DNA of 64,000 bases from Sinorhizobium meliloti (GTDB taxonomy: Bacteria; Pseudomonadota; Alphaproteobacteria; Rhizobiales; Rhizobiaceae), in assembly GCF_035610345.1 (NCBI RefSeq), contig NZ_CP141212.1, forward strand, positions 1,741,976 through 1,805,975, written 5' to 3'. Below the pieces are notes generated by a model. The model was given only the letters and a program-made list of their open reading frames with translations, was not told where the DNA came from and made no database searches. Each line of letters starts with the position of its first letter. The stretch's first letter is position 1. The position numbers and the translations under genes are program-made. This document shows positions 23,380-31,910 of this stretch, in pieces.

Positions 23380-24895
23380 GTGCCCTTCCCTTCTCGGCCG
23401 CTACACGAGGGAAGAATATCGCACGTGCCGGATCGAAGGCGTAATCCCGTTCGAACGCCGGAGCGTCGGCAGCCAGTTTTGCGACGGAATCGAGGATGAA
23501 TTTCACCTTTTCGTCCGAGAGCAGAACGCTGAAATTCAGCCGCGTGAAGCCGGGCTTCTTTATTTCGTCGCCGGCGAGAATGGCTTGGCGCATCTGCTCT
23601 GACTGCTGCGCATCGATCGACAGCAGCCTGTGAACATAGGGCCCGGCGCAGGCGCAACCGCCACGGGCCTGAATACCGAACCGGTCGCTCAGCATGCGAG
23701 TAACGAGTTGCTGGTGCATATACCCCCCTTTGCCGTCGCGGATGCGGAAGGAAAAAATCGGTAGCCGGTCCAGCGCCGGTAGACCAAGTATCTCCAATTG
23801 TGGGACATCCTTCCATGCGGAAAAGGCACGAACTGTAAGCTGGCGATTGCGCCGCGCCATTTCCTCCAATCCGATGGCGTGCTTCACTACAAAGGCGAGG
23901 GCCGCCCGGATGTCGCCAACGACGTTCGGTGTCCCCGCCTCTTCGCGGGCTTCGAGGCTGTCGCTGTAGTCGTGCGTCTCCGGCGAGACGAATTTCACCG
24001 TCCCGCCGCCCGGCCAGGAGGGTTTGCTCGTGGCCAGACCGTCGCGCCGAACGATCAAAATGCCGGAAGCGCCCGGGCCGCCAATGAACTTGTGCGGCGA
24101 GAGAACGATGGCGTCGATCTCCGCAGAACCGCTCGGCGACACCGAAATCGGTACATAGGGCCCGGCACCTGCATAGTCCCAGATCATCTTGGCCCCGGCC
24201 GATTTCACCAAGTCGGTAATCGCGGCGACGTCGCTGGTGATTCCCGTGATGTTCGAGGCCGCGGACAATGTACAGATGGTCAGGTCGCAAGATCCGCTTC
24301 GCAGAGCCTGATCCAGAAGGAAAAGGTCCGGGCCGCCCTCGGGCGATTCGGTCAGCTCGACGATTTCCGCACCGCTTTCGCGCCAGGGAAGTATGTTGGA
24401 GTGGTGCTCATACGGACCGATGATGACCCGCACGGTCTTCCCTGCCGCGATCGCTTCGGTGACGCCGAACAGTTTGACGAGGCGGTTCAGCCCCGAAGTC
24501 GCGCCGGATCCGGTAAAGATGACCGCATGTCTCTCGTCCGCTCCGCAGCACTCGGCGATCAACGCCCGCGCCTCCCTTCGCATGCGCGTCATGAACCCGC
24601 CGCAGTAAGAAGCCTCGGTATGGCTATTGGCGTAAAATGGCAGGACTTCCTCGAGGATGAAGCGTTCGACCGTTCCAAGCGCCCGGCCCGATGCAACATA
24701 GTCGGCATAGACCAGGTTCCTGATGCCGTAAGGGCCTTCGATCTGCGACGTGGCCCCGACGAGATCGCTCCGCAGGAAGTCTATGAGATCGCCGCGGTCC
24801 AGCCCTCGGCAAAACCGCTCGAGAGGCGTGACGTTATCTTTCGGCTCATGGCGGACAGCTTGCACGATCACCTCCCGAGGCTTGAATGTTGACAT
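23366..24895 (-). CDS. class-V aminotransferase-fold PLP enzyme (cysteine desulfurase/selenocysteine lyase-like)
   Basis: 509 aa, about 100 longer than SufS. The PLP lysine is K269 in SPHKFIGGPGASG; H164 in GPYEHHSNILPW stacks on the cofactor; WDYAGAGPYVP holds the usual aspartate. A cysteine-rich RGGCACAGPYVHRLL near residue 425 is where group-II desulfurases keep the catalytic loop, with CACAGP in place of RxGHHCAQP. These features place it outside IscS and SufS. The substrate may be cysteine or a related thiol amino acid. Ends 14 bp inside the persulfide-dioxygenase-like gene; divergent regulator 69 bp upstream. Confidence 0.82.
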   Translation of the reverse strand: MSTFKPREVIVQAVRHEPKDNVTPLERFCRGLDRGDLIDFLRSDLVGATSQIEGPYGIRNLVYADYVASGRALGTVERFILEEVLPFYANSHTEASYCGGFMTRMRREARALIAECCGADERHAVIFTGSGATSGLNRLVKLFGVTEAIAAGKTVRVIIGPYEHHSNILPWRESGAEIVELTESPEGGPDLFLLDQALRSGSCDLTICTLSAASNITGITSDVAAITDLVKSAGAKMIWDYAGAGPYVPISVSPSGSAEIDAIVLSPHKFIGGPGASGILIVRRDGLATSKPSWPGGGTVKFVSPETHDYSDSLEAREEAGTPNVVGDIRAALAFVVKHAIGLEEMARRNRQLTVRAFSAWKDVPQLEILGLPALDRLPIFSFRIRDGKGGYMHQQLVTRMLSDRFGIQARGGCACAGPYVHRLLSIDAQQSEQMRQAILAGDEIKKPGFTRLNFSVLLSDEKVKFILDSVAKLAADAPAFERDYAFDPARAIFFPRVAAEKGRAHAQA

Positions 24896-24964
24896 CGATT
24901 GTATTCTGCCGCACCGTCGAAATGTTCACCTATTTTCTGCAGTTCCTCTCGGATTTTGTGTCAC

Positions 24965-25447
24965 ATGATCGAATCTCAAGCCAAAGTCGATGGATTCGAT
25001 CTGAAGATCCTGGTGGCTCTGCAAAAGGATTCGAACCTCTCGCAGCGCGAACTGGCCGAGAAGGTAGGGCTGTCGCAAAATGCCTGCTGGCGCCGTCTCC
25101 AGCGGCTTCACTCGATCGGAATGATCCGCGGGTCCCATAGCGATATAGATATCGGCGCGCTGGGCCTCGATCTCATCGTGTTCGTGATGATTCGCACCCG
25201 TCATCACTCCAAAGAGTGGAGCGACGGCTTCAGGGCACATGTCGAGAGACTTCCCGAAGTGATCGACTTTTACCGTATCGGCGGAGAATGGGACTACCTG
25301 ATCAAAGTCGTCACCAGAGGCATGTCCGGCTATGACGCCTTTTATCAGAAGCTCATCACAAATTTCGACCTCGCCACGGTGACGGGCTTTTTTTCGATGG
25401 AAGCGATCATCAACAACCGTCCTGTGGATTTGACACGTCTCCGGTGA
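24965..25447 (+). CDS. Lrp/AsnC-family transcriptional regulator
   Basis: 160 aa. N-terminal helix-turn-helix (FDLKILVALQKDSNLSQRELAEKVGLSQNACWRRLQRLHSIGMIRG) and C-terminal RAM ligand domain (LIVFVMIRTRHH ... RIGGEWDYLIKVVTRGMSGYDAFYQKL). The frame is open upstream but ATG 24965 gives the standard Lrp length. No clear ribosome-binding site precedes it, so a leaderless or weakly translated message is possible. It diverges from the PLP enzyme/persulfide dioxygenase pair across 69 bp, the normal layout for a local activator. Lrp-type sensors of cysteine (CyuR/DecR) control cysteine breakdown elsewhere, a reasonable guess here. Confidence 0.88.
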   Translation: MIESQAKVDGFDLKILVALQKDSNLSQRELAEKVGLSQNACWRRLQRLHSIGMIRGSHSDIDIGALGLDLIVFVMIRTRHHSKEWSDGFRAHVERLPEVIDFYRIGGEWDYLIKVVTRGMSGYDAFYQKLITNFDLATVTGFFSMEAIINNRPVDLTRLR

Positions 25448-25628
25448 GCCTCTCGAATTGCGGACTTTCAGGGCCATTTTTGATCGCTTGCGGCTCGAAA
25501 CGGCCGCGGTGCGCGTCGTTCACGATTAGCGCCGCGTCGTTCGTGGACATTTGAAACCGCCATGCTTGTGGCCTCATGCCGCTCCCGCCGATCGGATGCG
25601 GCGGGACGACAAGAGGGGGAGATCTGCC

Positions 25629-26795
25629 GTGAGCTACATCATCAGCACCGCCTATGCGGCGGTCCTTCTCAGCGCCGTCTTCGTGATCGTCCGCTGGGGC
25701 AATGTCTACTGCCGCGGGCAAACGCCCGTCGGCATATACACCTTCGTGGCGCTGCTGTTCACGGCTGGTCTCGATATGGGCCTGGTCATGCTCCCCCTGA
25801 CCGAGTTTCCCACCTATGCGGCCGATAGCGCCTATGGCTTCACCAATCCGCTCGCCATCGAGTTCGGCATGTGGGGACCATTGGTCTGGATGATGTACTT
25901 CCTCTCGGCCTTCTATTTCGTGGTGCTCGAACCGCGACTCAAGATCTTCGAGATCGCGGCCGTCAAATGGGTCTACAATCTCACGGTCATCGCGACATGC
26001 GCGTTCACCTGCTATCTCTTCCTCACGGCCTTGCCGAGCTATATCGAGGGGATCTCGATGCCGGCGCGCTGGGCTATCGTCGTCGCCGTCATCGCGGCGT
26101 CCGTCTACTCCAGCAGCAACGTCAATTTCATGCAGTGGCTGGCGGTCACCTCGACATGGATGTTCGTGACCCTGGCTCTCGCGGCCCTTTTGGCAGCCGC
26201 CTTTTTCTACAGCAATACAGGCCTCGGCGGGCTCGTGTCGAATGTGGGCCTGCTGTCGGACTATTTTGCCAACTTGAACCGCTTCGTCAGTCCGATCACA
26301 GAATATCACGAGTTCTACCTCTTCTGGTGGTTCTCCTGGAGCATCATGATCGGCCAGTTCGTTTCCATGTTCGTCGGAGGGCTGAGGACATGGCGGCTGG
26401 CGGTTGCAATGGTCCTCCTGCCTTCGATCCCCTTGGCAGTGTGGTTCGCGGTGCTTTACATCTATTTCCAGCAGCAGATCGTCATTCCGACCTGGTTGAA
26501 CTGGTTCATGGTCACGGTCGGCATCATCTTCGTCGTGAATTCGCTCGACTCCCTGATCCGTCTCTACGGCCTCAATCTCGGCTGGACGAAGTCGCGGCTC
26601 GGCGCGAGAGCATACTACCCGCTGCACTTCCTTCTTCAGCTCGGCCTGGTAATGGCCTACCAGTTCACGCCGTTCAGGATCGAATGGGTGGGCGTGATCG
26701 TGATCGGCATTTACGCGGCGATCTACGCGCTCATTTTGCGCCACCACGTTCATGTTCGGACGGCATTGAACGAGGCGCGGAGCACGGCCGCCTAA
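25629..26795 (+). CDS. BCCT-like membrane transporter (choline/betaine family), shortened
   Basis: 388 aa from GTG 25629, which has GGGGGAG eight bases ahead. About ten membrane segments. The block ITEYHEFYLFWWFSWSIMIGQFVSMFVGGLRTWRL resembles the BCCT signature around helices 8-9, where W-x-x-x-Y-W-x-W-W precedes P-F-x-G-x-F-x-A-R-x-S-x-G-R-x-x-R-E. Other BCCT core blocks are not evident, and normal members have 500-700 aa and twelve helices. It may be a reduced relative or a separate family with convergent composition. No choline genes adjoin it. A single gene with no operon partners. Confidence 0.6.
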   Translation: MSYIISTAYAAVLLSAVFVIVRWGNVYCRGQTPVGIYTFVALLFTAGLDMGLVMLPLTEFPTYAADSAYGFTNPLAIEFGMWGPLVWMMYFLSAFYFVVLEPRLKIFEIAAVKWVYNLTVIATCAFTCYLFLTALPSYIEGISMPARWAIVVAVIAASVYSSSNVNFMQWLAVTSTWMFVTLALAALLAAAFFYSNTGLGGLVSNVGLLSDYFANLNRFVSPITEYHEFYLFWWFSWSIMIGQFVSMFVGGLRTWRLAVAMVLLPSIPLAVWFAVLYIYFQQQIVIPTWLNWFMVTVGIIFVVNSLDSLIRLYGLNLGWTKSRLGARAYYPLHFLLQLGLVMAYQFTPFRIEWVGVIVIGIYAAIYALILRHHVHVRTALNEARSTAA

Positions 26796-27122
26796 GGCTA
26801 GTGCCCTTCCAGGAGAGATTTGCTCGGCCGTGCTTTCGAGCAACTGCTGGAAGAGCGTCAGGTACCCAACTGCGGCGACCAGGCGGAGATACTGAAAAAA
26901 CTGACGCTGCATTCCTGAATGCCGCGCGTGGCAAGCGATCGGCCGGGAGGGAACGCAGCCGTCCGAAGCATTCGCGGGATAACTGTGTGCCGTCCGGTGT
27001 CGAGATGCCCGGTTTCGGAGGAACAGGCCTGATTCAAATAAAATTAACCGTGACAGGCATCGGTGACCTTCTTCGTCGATGTTTGCCCCGGTTTGCTCGC
27101 ATTCAGCTTGCCATGATGGGGG
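26796..27122. other. intergenic region, nothing certain
   Basis: 327 bp after the transporter gene. No tRNA, terminator or supported ORF. A GGAAC (27020-27024) with TT 19 bases later resembles an RpoE2 promoter for the next small ORF but lacks the G before TT seen in the other sites. Confidence 0.4.
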
Positions 27123-27305
27123 ATGGATAAAGCGGGACTCGCCTTTCTGGTGCTCATACTCGTGCTCATCTCTATCGTGATGAGCATACTTGCCGTCGAG
27201 CGGGAACCGGAGGCGCCGCCTACCGGGTCGATCATCGCCCCGGCGGTCGGAACCCGTCGTGGCTGCCGGCGGCCCCAAAGAAGCCGAAGGCCATTTGCAA
27301 GATAG
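27123..27305 (+). CDS. possible small membrane protein
   Basis: 60 aa. One N-terminal membrane helix (AGLAFLVLILVLISIVMSILAV) and a basic, low-complexity tail (RRGCRRPQRSRRPFAR) that looks like readthrough of non-coding sequence. The ribosome-binding site is unclear (GGGGG abuts the ATG). The helix makes a real gene possible but the support is thin. Confidence 0.35.
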   Translation: MDKAGLAFLVLILVLISIVMSILAVEREPEAPPTGSIIAPAVGTRRGCRRPQRSRRPFAR

Positions 27306-27344
27306 TTCACTATCCCTCTTGGCTTCCCGGGAGACGTGGGTCTG

Positions 27345-27785
27345 TCAGTTGAAGGTGTGCACTCTGAGTTTCAGGCTGCCGTCTGCCTGTTTCTCAAAGA
27401 CATGGGTTGCCACCCCAGCCCATGGCTGATCGGCACCTTTGGCGTCTTTGCCCTTGGCCGACCATTTCGCTGTGCCGATCAGCAGGTTGCCCTCGCCTTG
27501 CGCCTCGATCAATTCAAGCTTGTGACCCGTCACGCCCATGCCGAAGATTCCGCCAAAGAATTTCTCGACGCCGGCGGGCCCCTTGATCACGTCATGGGTG
27601 GCAGGCAAGAATATAGCGTCGTCCGTGTAGAACGCCGCGATGGCTTTTGCGTCCGCATTGTTGAATGCTGCGTCCCACGCCGAGTAGGCGGCCTTTACGT
27701 CGTCGCCGGGGTCGGCCTTGGCAGAGGCGAGCGAAAAGAGGCAAATGCCGAACGCGACGAACATGGCAGTCAGAAGTCTAGCCAT
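27345..27785 (-). CDS. exported SnoaL/DUF4440-like protein
   Basis: 146 aa. ATG 27785 follows GGGAGG at five bases; an upstream in-frame start at 27812 adds nine residues ahead of the signal peptide and is rejected. Signal peptide ARLLTAMFVAFGICLFSLASAKA. The mature cone-shaped NTF2-like domain reads DVKAAYSAWDAAFNNADAKAIAAFYTDDAIFLPATHDVIKG ... FEKQADGSLKLRVHTFN. Proteins of this class (SgcJ/EcaC, YybH) bind small hydrophobic ligands or isomerise them. No partner genes suggest a substrate. Confidence 0.82.
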   Translation of the reverse strand: MARLLTAMFVAFGICLFSLASAKADPGDDVKAAYSAWDAAFNNADAKAIAAFYTDDAIFLPATHDVIKGPAGVEKFFGGIFGMGVTGHKLELIEAQGEGNLLIGTAKWSAKGKDAKGADQPWAGVATHVFEKQADGSLKLRVHTFN

Positions 27786-27974
27786 GGCATCCTCCCAAAA
27801 GGATGGCGGCATGGAATGTAGATGCCGTCTTACAGAAGAATACGCTCCGATTGCCGGGGTGTTAACCTACCCATTCGGGTGGCGATGATTGGGCTGATTT
27901 CGAAGCAGGGTCGCCGGGCCGTCGGCTTCCTTTGTGACCGGATAAGGTCGAAGCCTGCCCCAACGAAGCGCCGC

Positions 27975-28139
27975 TTATGGCATGCTCGGCGGCGCGATGA
28001 ACTGGTAGTACGCCCACACCAGGACCAGCCCAGCTATAACGGCAAGCCAGGTAAGCGCCTTCCGCCGCACTGGAGCGACCGCTCTCGGCTGCGGCTTCGA
28101 TTTCCGTCGCTCAAATTTAATGATCTTGTCGTCGCTCAT
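27975..28139 (-). CDS. 54-aa conserved-type membrane-anchored small protein
   Basis: ATG 28139 with AGAGGA four to nine bases upstream. The peptide begins MSDDKIIKFERRKSKP, a charged cytoplasmic head, followed by one membrane helix (LTWLAVIAGLVLVWAYYQF) and the short tail IAPPSMP. The layout of a KFER-type basic head and a single helix with a W-A-Y exit is familiar from short Rhizobiales proteins. The frame is uninterrupted and uses the usual codons. Function unknown; lies between the SnoaL-like gene and the methyltransferase gene. Confidence 0.7.
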   Translation of the reverse strand: MSDDKIIKFERRKSKPQPRAVAPVRRKALTWLAVIAGLVLVWAYYQFIAPPSMP

Positions 28140-28234
28140 GTGGTCCTCTTCTCAGCGGTGGACGTAGTATCATACTGTTGCCGGCTCGTTCGAAACAAAC
28201 ATGGACAAATCGTATCCCCAAAAAGGAGCACAGC

Positions 28235-29029
28235 GTGACCCAGTTATCGGAGGCGGACGTTGCGGCCCGATGGAACGACAATGCCGATCAATGGGCACAT
28301 GATGTTCGACAGGGTTACGATACCTATCGAGACCTATTCACGCTCCCGGCATTCCTGGCCTTCCTTCCCTCAATCAGCGGCTTGGACGTGATCGACTTCG
28401 GCTGCGGCGAAGCTTCCAATACGAGACGGTTCGCCGCAATGGGCGCTCGCATGACCGGCATCGATCTTTCGGAGCAGATGATCTGCCATGCTCGCGCTAT
28501 TGAAGAGCAGCAGCCGCTCGGCATCCATTACGCGATTAAATCTTATAGCCAGAACACCGGTTTCGAGGATGCCTCCTTCGATGCCGTCGTCTCAACCATG
28601 GCATTGATGGATGGGCCGGACTTCCCAGCCGCCATGCGGGAGGCATTCAGGTTGCTGCGCCCCGGCGGGTTTATCGCCTTCAGCATCCTGCACCCCTGTT
28701 TCATCACTCCCGGGTTGCGATGGCAGAAGGAGGGCGACGGGAGGGCGACGGGGCTGGTGGTGTCGCGCTATTTCGATCAAACCGATTTCGTCGAGAGATG
28801 GCGCTTTGGCGACCGACCGAGCGACGATGACGTCGTGCCGTTTGAGGTGCCACGCTTTCCCCGCACTATCGGCGAATATCTCAACGGCGTCGCTGATGCC
28901 GGGTTTCGTATCGTCGAAGTCCGCGAGCCGCAGCCGACGGCGGAGGCATGCGAGCTCGCACCTCGTTTCATCAGATGGCGCGATCTGGCCGCATTCCTGC
29001 TCATGATCCGGGCCGAACGTCGTGCGTGA
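28235..29029 (+). CDS. class I SAM-dependent methyltransferase
   Basis: 264 aa from GTG 28235, seven bases after AAGGAG. Motif I is LDVIDFGCGEASNTRRFAAMGARMTGIDLS (about residues 49-78) with D77 expected to bind the SAM ribose. Motif II/III: FDAVVSTMALMDGPDF and AFRLLRPGGFIAFSILHPC. This is the UbiE/UbiG-like Methyltransf_11 fold; methyl acceptor unknown. Upstream codons to 28178 are excluded because the ribosome-binding site fits the GTG. Single gene. Confidence 0.86.
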   Translation: MTQLSEADVAARWNDNADQWAHDVRQGYDTYRDLFTLPAFLAFLPSISGLDVIDFGCGEASNTRRFAAMGARMTGIDLSEQMICHARAIEEQQPLGIHYAIKSYSQNTGFEDASFDAVVSTMALMDGPDFPAAMREAFRLLRPGGFIAFSILHPCFITPGLRWQKEGDGRATGLVVSRYFDQTDFVERWRFGDRPSDDDVVPFEVPRFPRTIGEYLNGVADAGFRIVEVREPQPTAEACELAPRFIRWRDLAAFLLMIRAERRA

Positions 29030-29201
29030 CAGGTCACGCGCCCTTGCAATCGGACGGATCGCTAGAGAGCCCAGCTATCCAGCCATTCTCGTTGCCGTAA
29101 ACGAACTTCGGCGGGGACCTTTGTCAATGCTGGAGAAATCCGGGATGCGTCACAGACGGGATCGAAAGAGGGCCGCTTTGGCGGCACCCCCTTTTGAGTG
29201 C

Positions 29202-30446
29202 TTATGCGAAGATGAAGTCTGCGCTCGAGAAACTGGTAGCGGTGATAACGCCGTTCTGATCGTCAACGAGAACTGAAAACTCGCGTCCACCGGAATCAAA
29301 GCCCTTCACCAGCACGTCACCGCCAGCGGTATCGTACGCGTAGATCGTACCTGCCGCGCCAGTATTGGAATACAATTTAACCCCAAGCTTCTCGATGACA
29401 AACATGTCGAGACCATCCTGAAAGTCCATCACCGAATCCTGATCAGTCAGTACCGTCGGCCCTCGAAAGACAAAGCGGTCGGCGTCGGCTCCGCCCCAGA
29501 GTACGTCCCTTCCCCCATCGCCGGAGATTGTGTCTCCGCCAGCGTCGCCATAGAGGGTGTCATTTCCCGCCCCGCCGATCAGGCGATCATGACCGTTGCC
29601 GCCACTCAGATCATCGTCGCCGGCGCCGCCTGTGAGAATGTCATCTCCGTCATCCCCGAACGCCCGATCGTTGCCCGCCCCCACGGAAATTCTGTCATTG
29701 CCTCTACCGCCATACGCCTCATCGGTCCCCCCTTCCGAATCCAACACATCATTGCCGTCGCCGCCGTCCAGGTAATTGTCACCGTTACCGCCATCGACGA
29801 TGTCGTTTCCGCTCCCGCCGTACATACGGTCGTTCCCCGACTGGCCCTTAAGGGCGTCATCGCCGCCTTCGCCATAGATTATATCATTGCCTGCGCCGCC
29901 GCTGACCGCCTGCTGCGTCAATTTCCCAGTTGCAGGGTTCACGCGGTTATTGAAGCCGTCATTTCCCGCGCCAGCGAAGATGATGTCGTCACCATCACCA
30001 GCATCGATATACTCTTCGCCATTGCCACCGTAGATTACATCGTTACCACGGCCACCCAGAAAGTGGTCATGGCCTTCACCGCCATGCAACGTGTCATTGC
30101 CATCTCCACCATCGGAAATGTCGTTTCCTCGTCCGCCAAAGAACGTGTCGTTCCCAGCCCCACCTTTGAATCGATCGTCGCCATCGCCACCTTCGGCATA
30201 GTCATTCCCGGCACCGCCCTCGATATAGTCGTTGCCATCGCCACCGTAGAGTTTATCGTCGCCGAGACCGCCGGAGAGATAGTCGTTGCCGGCGCCGCCC
30301 TCGACATTATCGTGGCCATCGCCACCGTAGAGCTTATCATCGCCCTGCCCGCCGTAGAGATAATCGTCGCCTGCATAACCCCAAATCTCGTTGTTGCCAA
30401 AAAGACCACGGATGATGTCGGCCAAGCTTGTTCCGCGTAAAAGCAT
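29202..30446 (-). CDS. RTX (hemolysin-type calcium-binding repeat) protein
   Basis: 414 aa made almost wholly of GGxGxDxUx nonapeptides from about residue 20 to 325, such as GGAGNDYLSGGLGDDKLYGGDG. They fold into a calcium-binding beta-roll after secretion. The final 90 residues (DRFVFRGPTVLTDQDSVMDFQDGLDMFVIEKLG ...) are a peptidase M10 serralysin C-terminal-like region and should hold the type I secretion signal; there is no N-terminal signal peptide. No enzymatic domain is visible, as in NodO-type proteins. CGGAGGGG lies five bases before the ATG. No type I exporter genes are in the window. Confidence 0.9.
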   Translation of the reverse strand: MLLRGTSLADIIRGLFGNNEIWGYAGDDYLYGGQGDDKLYGGDGHDNVEGGAGNDYLSGGLGDDKLYGGDGNDYIEGGAGNDYAEGGDGDDRFKGGAGNDTFFGGRGNDISDGGDGNDTLHGGEGHDHFLGGRGNDVIYGGNGEEYIDAGDGDDIIFAGAGNDGFNNRVNPATGKLTQQAVSGGAGNDIIYGEGGDDALKGQSGNDRMYGGSGNDIVDGGNGDNYLDGGDGNDVLDSEGGTDEAYGGRGNDRISVGAGNDRAFGDDGDDILTGGAGDDDLSGGNGHDRLIGGAGNDTLYGDAGGDTISGDGGRDVLWGGADADRFVFRGPTVLTDQDSVMDFQDGLDMFVIEKLGVKLYSNTGAAGTIYAYDTAGGDVLVKGFDSGGREFSVLVDDQNGVITATSFSSADFIFA

Positions 30447-30809
30447 TCTATCCCCTCCGGGTGGGCGACGGCAGAGCGCTCATGACGTGAGTTAGCATAG
30501 CGCTACCTGCCAAGTTTCTAAGGCCTCAAACCGAAAGAGACTATTCGGGCGGATGGACTAGACCACTTGGTTGATATGGACAGTCCTGATTTGGGGACAG
30601 AGTCCTATAGCCGCCGACGAGAGCGCAACGGCTCATGAGTTGATGGCGATGTAAGGCTGGGCTCGACTCGCAATGGCCGAGATCTACACGAAAGAAGCGG
30701 AAAAAAAGCGCCAAGGCAGCCTCGGAACGCCTTGCGAACAGAATGTAGGTCGCACCTATAACCCCGACCGGTCGCACCTCAACTAGAATCAATGACTTAG
30801 AGGGTGGTT
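30447..30809. other. intergenic region, no gene recognised
   Basis: 363 bp between the RTX gene start and tRNA-Arg. It should contain the RTX gene promoter. Short ORFs here lack ribosome-binding sites and homology. No IS end or strong dyad was found. Confidence 0.45.
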
Positions 30810-30886
<77 letters not shown>

Positions 30887-30903
30887 GTCTCAGCACGTGA
30901 GCC

Positions 30904-31209
30904 TCAATGGGTCCAGGGCTGCATCCGGTTGAAACGGAAATTGTCCGAATAGGAAACATTCTTGCGAGCCGCATCCTTGGGCGCGATCACGCGATACTCG
31001 ATGCCATTGCGCTCGGCATAGGCGATCGCCTGCTCAGCACTCTCGAAGGTCAGGCGAACCTGCTGCCGGGTGTCGGCGGAACTCGTGTAGCCCATGATCG
31101 GGTCGATCGTGCGCGGTCTTTCCTGATCGAACTCCAGCACCCACAGATGCGTCTTGGCCTTGCCGGACTGCATTGCTGTCTTTGCGGGGCGATAGATCTT
31201 CGCGGACAT
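30904..31209 (-). CDS. ETC complex I subunit, NDUFS4-like
   Basis: 101 aa. Contains the NDUFS4/ETC_C1 pattern: KIYRPAKTAMQSGKAKTHLWVLEFDQERPRTIDPIMGYTSSADTRQQVRLTFESAEQAIAYAERNGIEYRVI. Alpha-proteobacteria keep this accessory subunit of NADH dehydrogenase (the mitochondrial 18-kDa subunit), usually away from the nuo operon, as here. It binds the peripheral arm and stabilises the NADH-oxidising module. A GGGAG lies twelve bases upstream of the ATG. Sits between tRNA-Pro and tRNA-Arg, all on the same strand. Confidence 0.9.
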   Translation of the reverse strand: MSAKIYRPAKTAMQSGKAKTHLWVLEFDQERPRTIDPIMGYTSSADTRQQVRLTFESAEQAIAYAERNGIEYRVIAPKDAARKNVSYSDNFRFNRMQPWTH

Positions 31210-31261
31210 TGTTCTTAACAGCTCCCGTTGACCAAGAGATCAATGTTTTCACGTGATTGGA

Positions 31262-31338
<77 letters not shown>

Positions 31339-31418
31339 CACCACGAAGGCGGAGATACACGCTTCGCCCTGCGGCTGCAACAGCAAATTTCGAGGCTGGC
31401 GCGGAGCCGGCGAATGCT

Positions 31419-31910
31419 TCAGTTCGCCCGCTCCGCTGCCGGAAGTCCCGCGCCTTCGAGCCTGTCGCCGGGGCTGATGCCGAGTCGCTTCACGGTTCCG
31501 GCGTTAAGCTCGAGCACGTAGGCCACCGGTTCCCTGGAATCGATAATGGCTTCGGAATGCGGAACCGCGTTCTCATGGATGGTACGGATGACGCCGTCAC
31601 GCGCGATGAAGAGCATGTCGAGCGGCAGATAGGTGTTCTTCATCCACATCATCACCGGCCGCGTCTCGCCGAAATCGAACAGCATGCCGTGATCCGGCGC
31701 CATCTGCCGGCGATACATCAGCCCCTGCTCCCGCTGATCCGGCTGGGTCGCGAGCTCGACGGTAAGGTCATGCGTGCGTCCGCTCGCCGTTATCAGCCGC
31801 ACCCGCTCCTTTGCAAAGGAAACCTCGGCCATGGCCGAGGCGACGAGCAGCGACAACAAAAAAAGCGCCGTCAGGGCGCTTCTTGCAGCTATGCCGACGA
31901 CTCCGGGCAT
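31419..31910 (-). CDS. DUF192-family exported protein
   Basis: 163 aa. Signal peptide (RSALTALFLLSLLVASAMA) then a DUF192 domain: LTVELATQPDQREQGLMYRRQMAPDHGMLFDFGETRPVMMWMKNTYLPLDMLFIARDGVI. The RxxGLMxR and MWMKNT motifs are diagnostic. The family is widespread and structurally a small beta-barrel; no biochemical role is established. Its ATG overlaps the stop of the cold-shock gene as TGATG, so it is probably translated by coupled reinitiation and made together with that protein. Confidence 0.87.
   Translation of the reverse strand: MPGVVGIAARSALTALFLLSLLVASAMAEVSFAKERVRLITASGRTHDLTVELATQPDQREQGLMYRRQMAPDHGMLFDFGETRPVMMWMKNTYLPLDMLFIARDGVIRTIHENAVPHSEAIIDSREPVAYVLELNAGTVKRLGISPGDRLEGAGLPAAERAN

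Noticed and set aside
27020-27045. GGAAC-N19-TT in front of the 27123 ORF
   Set aside because: Spacing and context differ from the accepted sites and the ORF itself is doubtful.
25410-27278. A 622-aa minus-strand open frame opposite the transporter and its neighbours
   Set aside because: Overlaps the BCCT-like and Lrp genes in antisense, shows shadow composition and no recognisable motif.
29589-30440. Plus-strand frame opposite the RTX gene
   Set aside because: It exists only because GGxGxD repeats give open antisense frames; its repeated IVA/IAT pattern mirrors the RTX repeats.
30541-30792. 83-aa minus-strand frame between the RTX gene and tRNA-Arg
   Set aside because: No start signal and no family resemblance; possibly a remnant, but nothing supports it.
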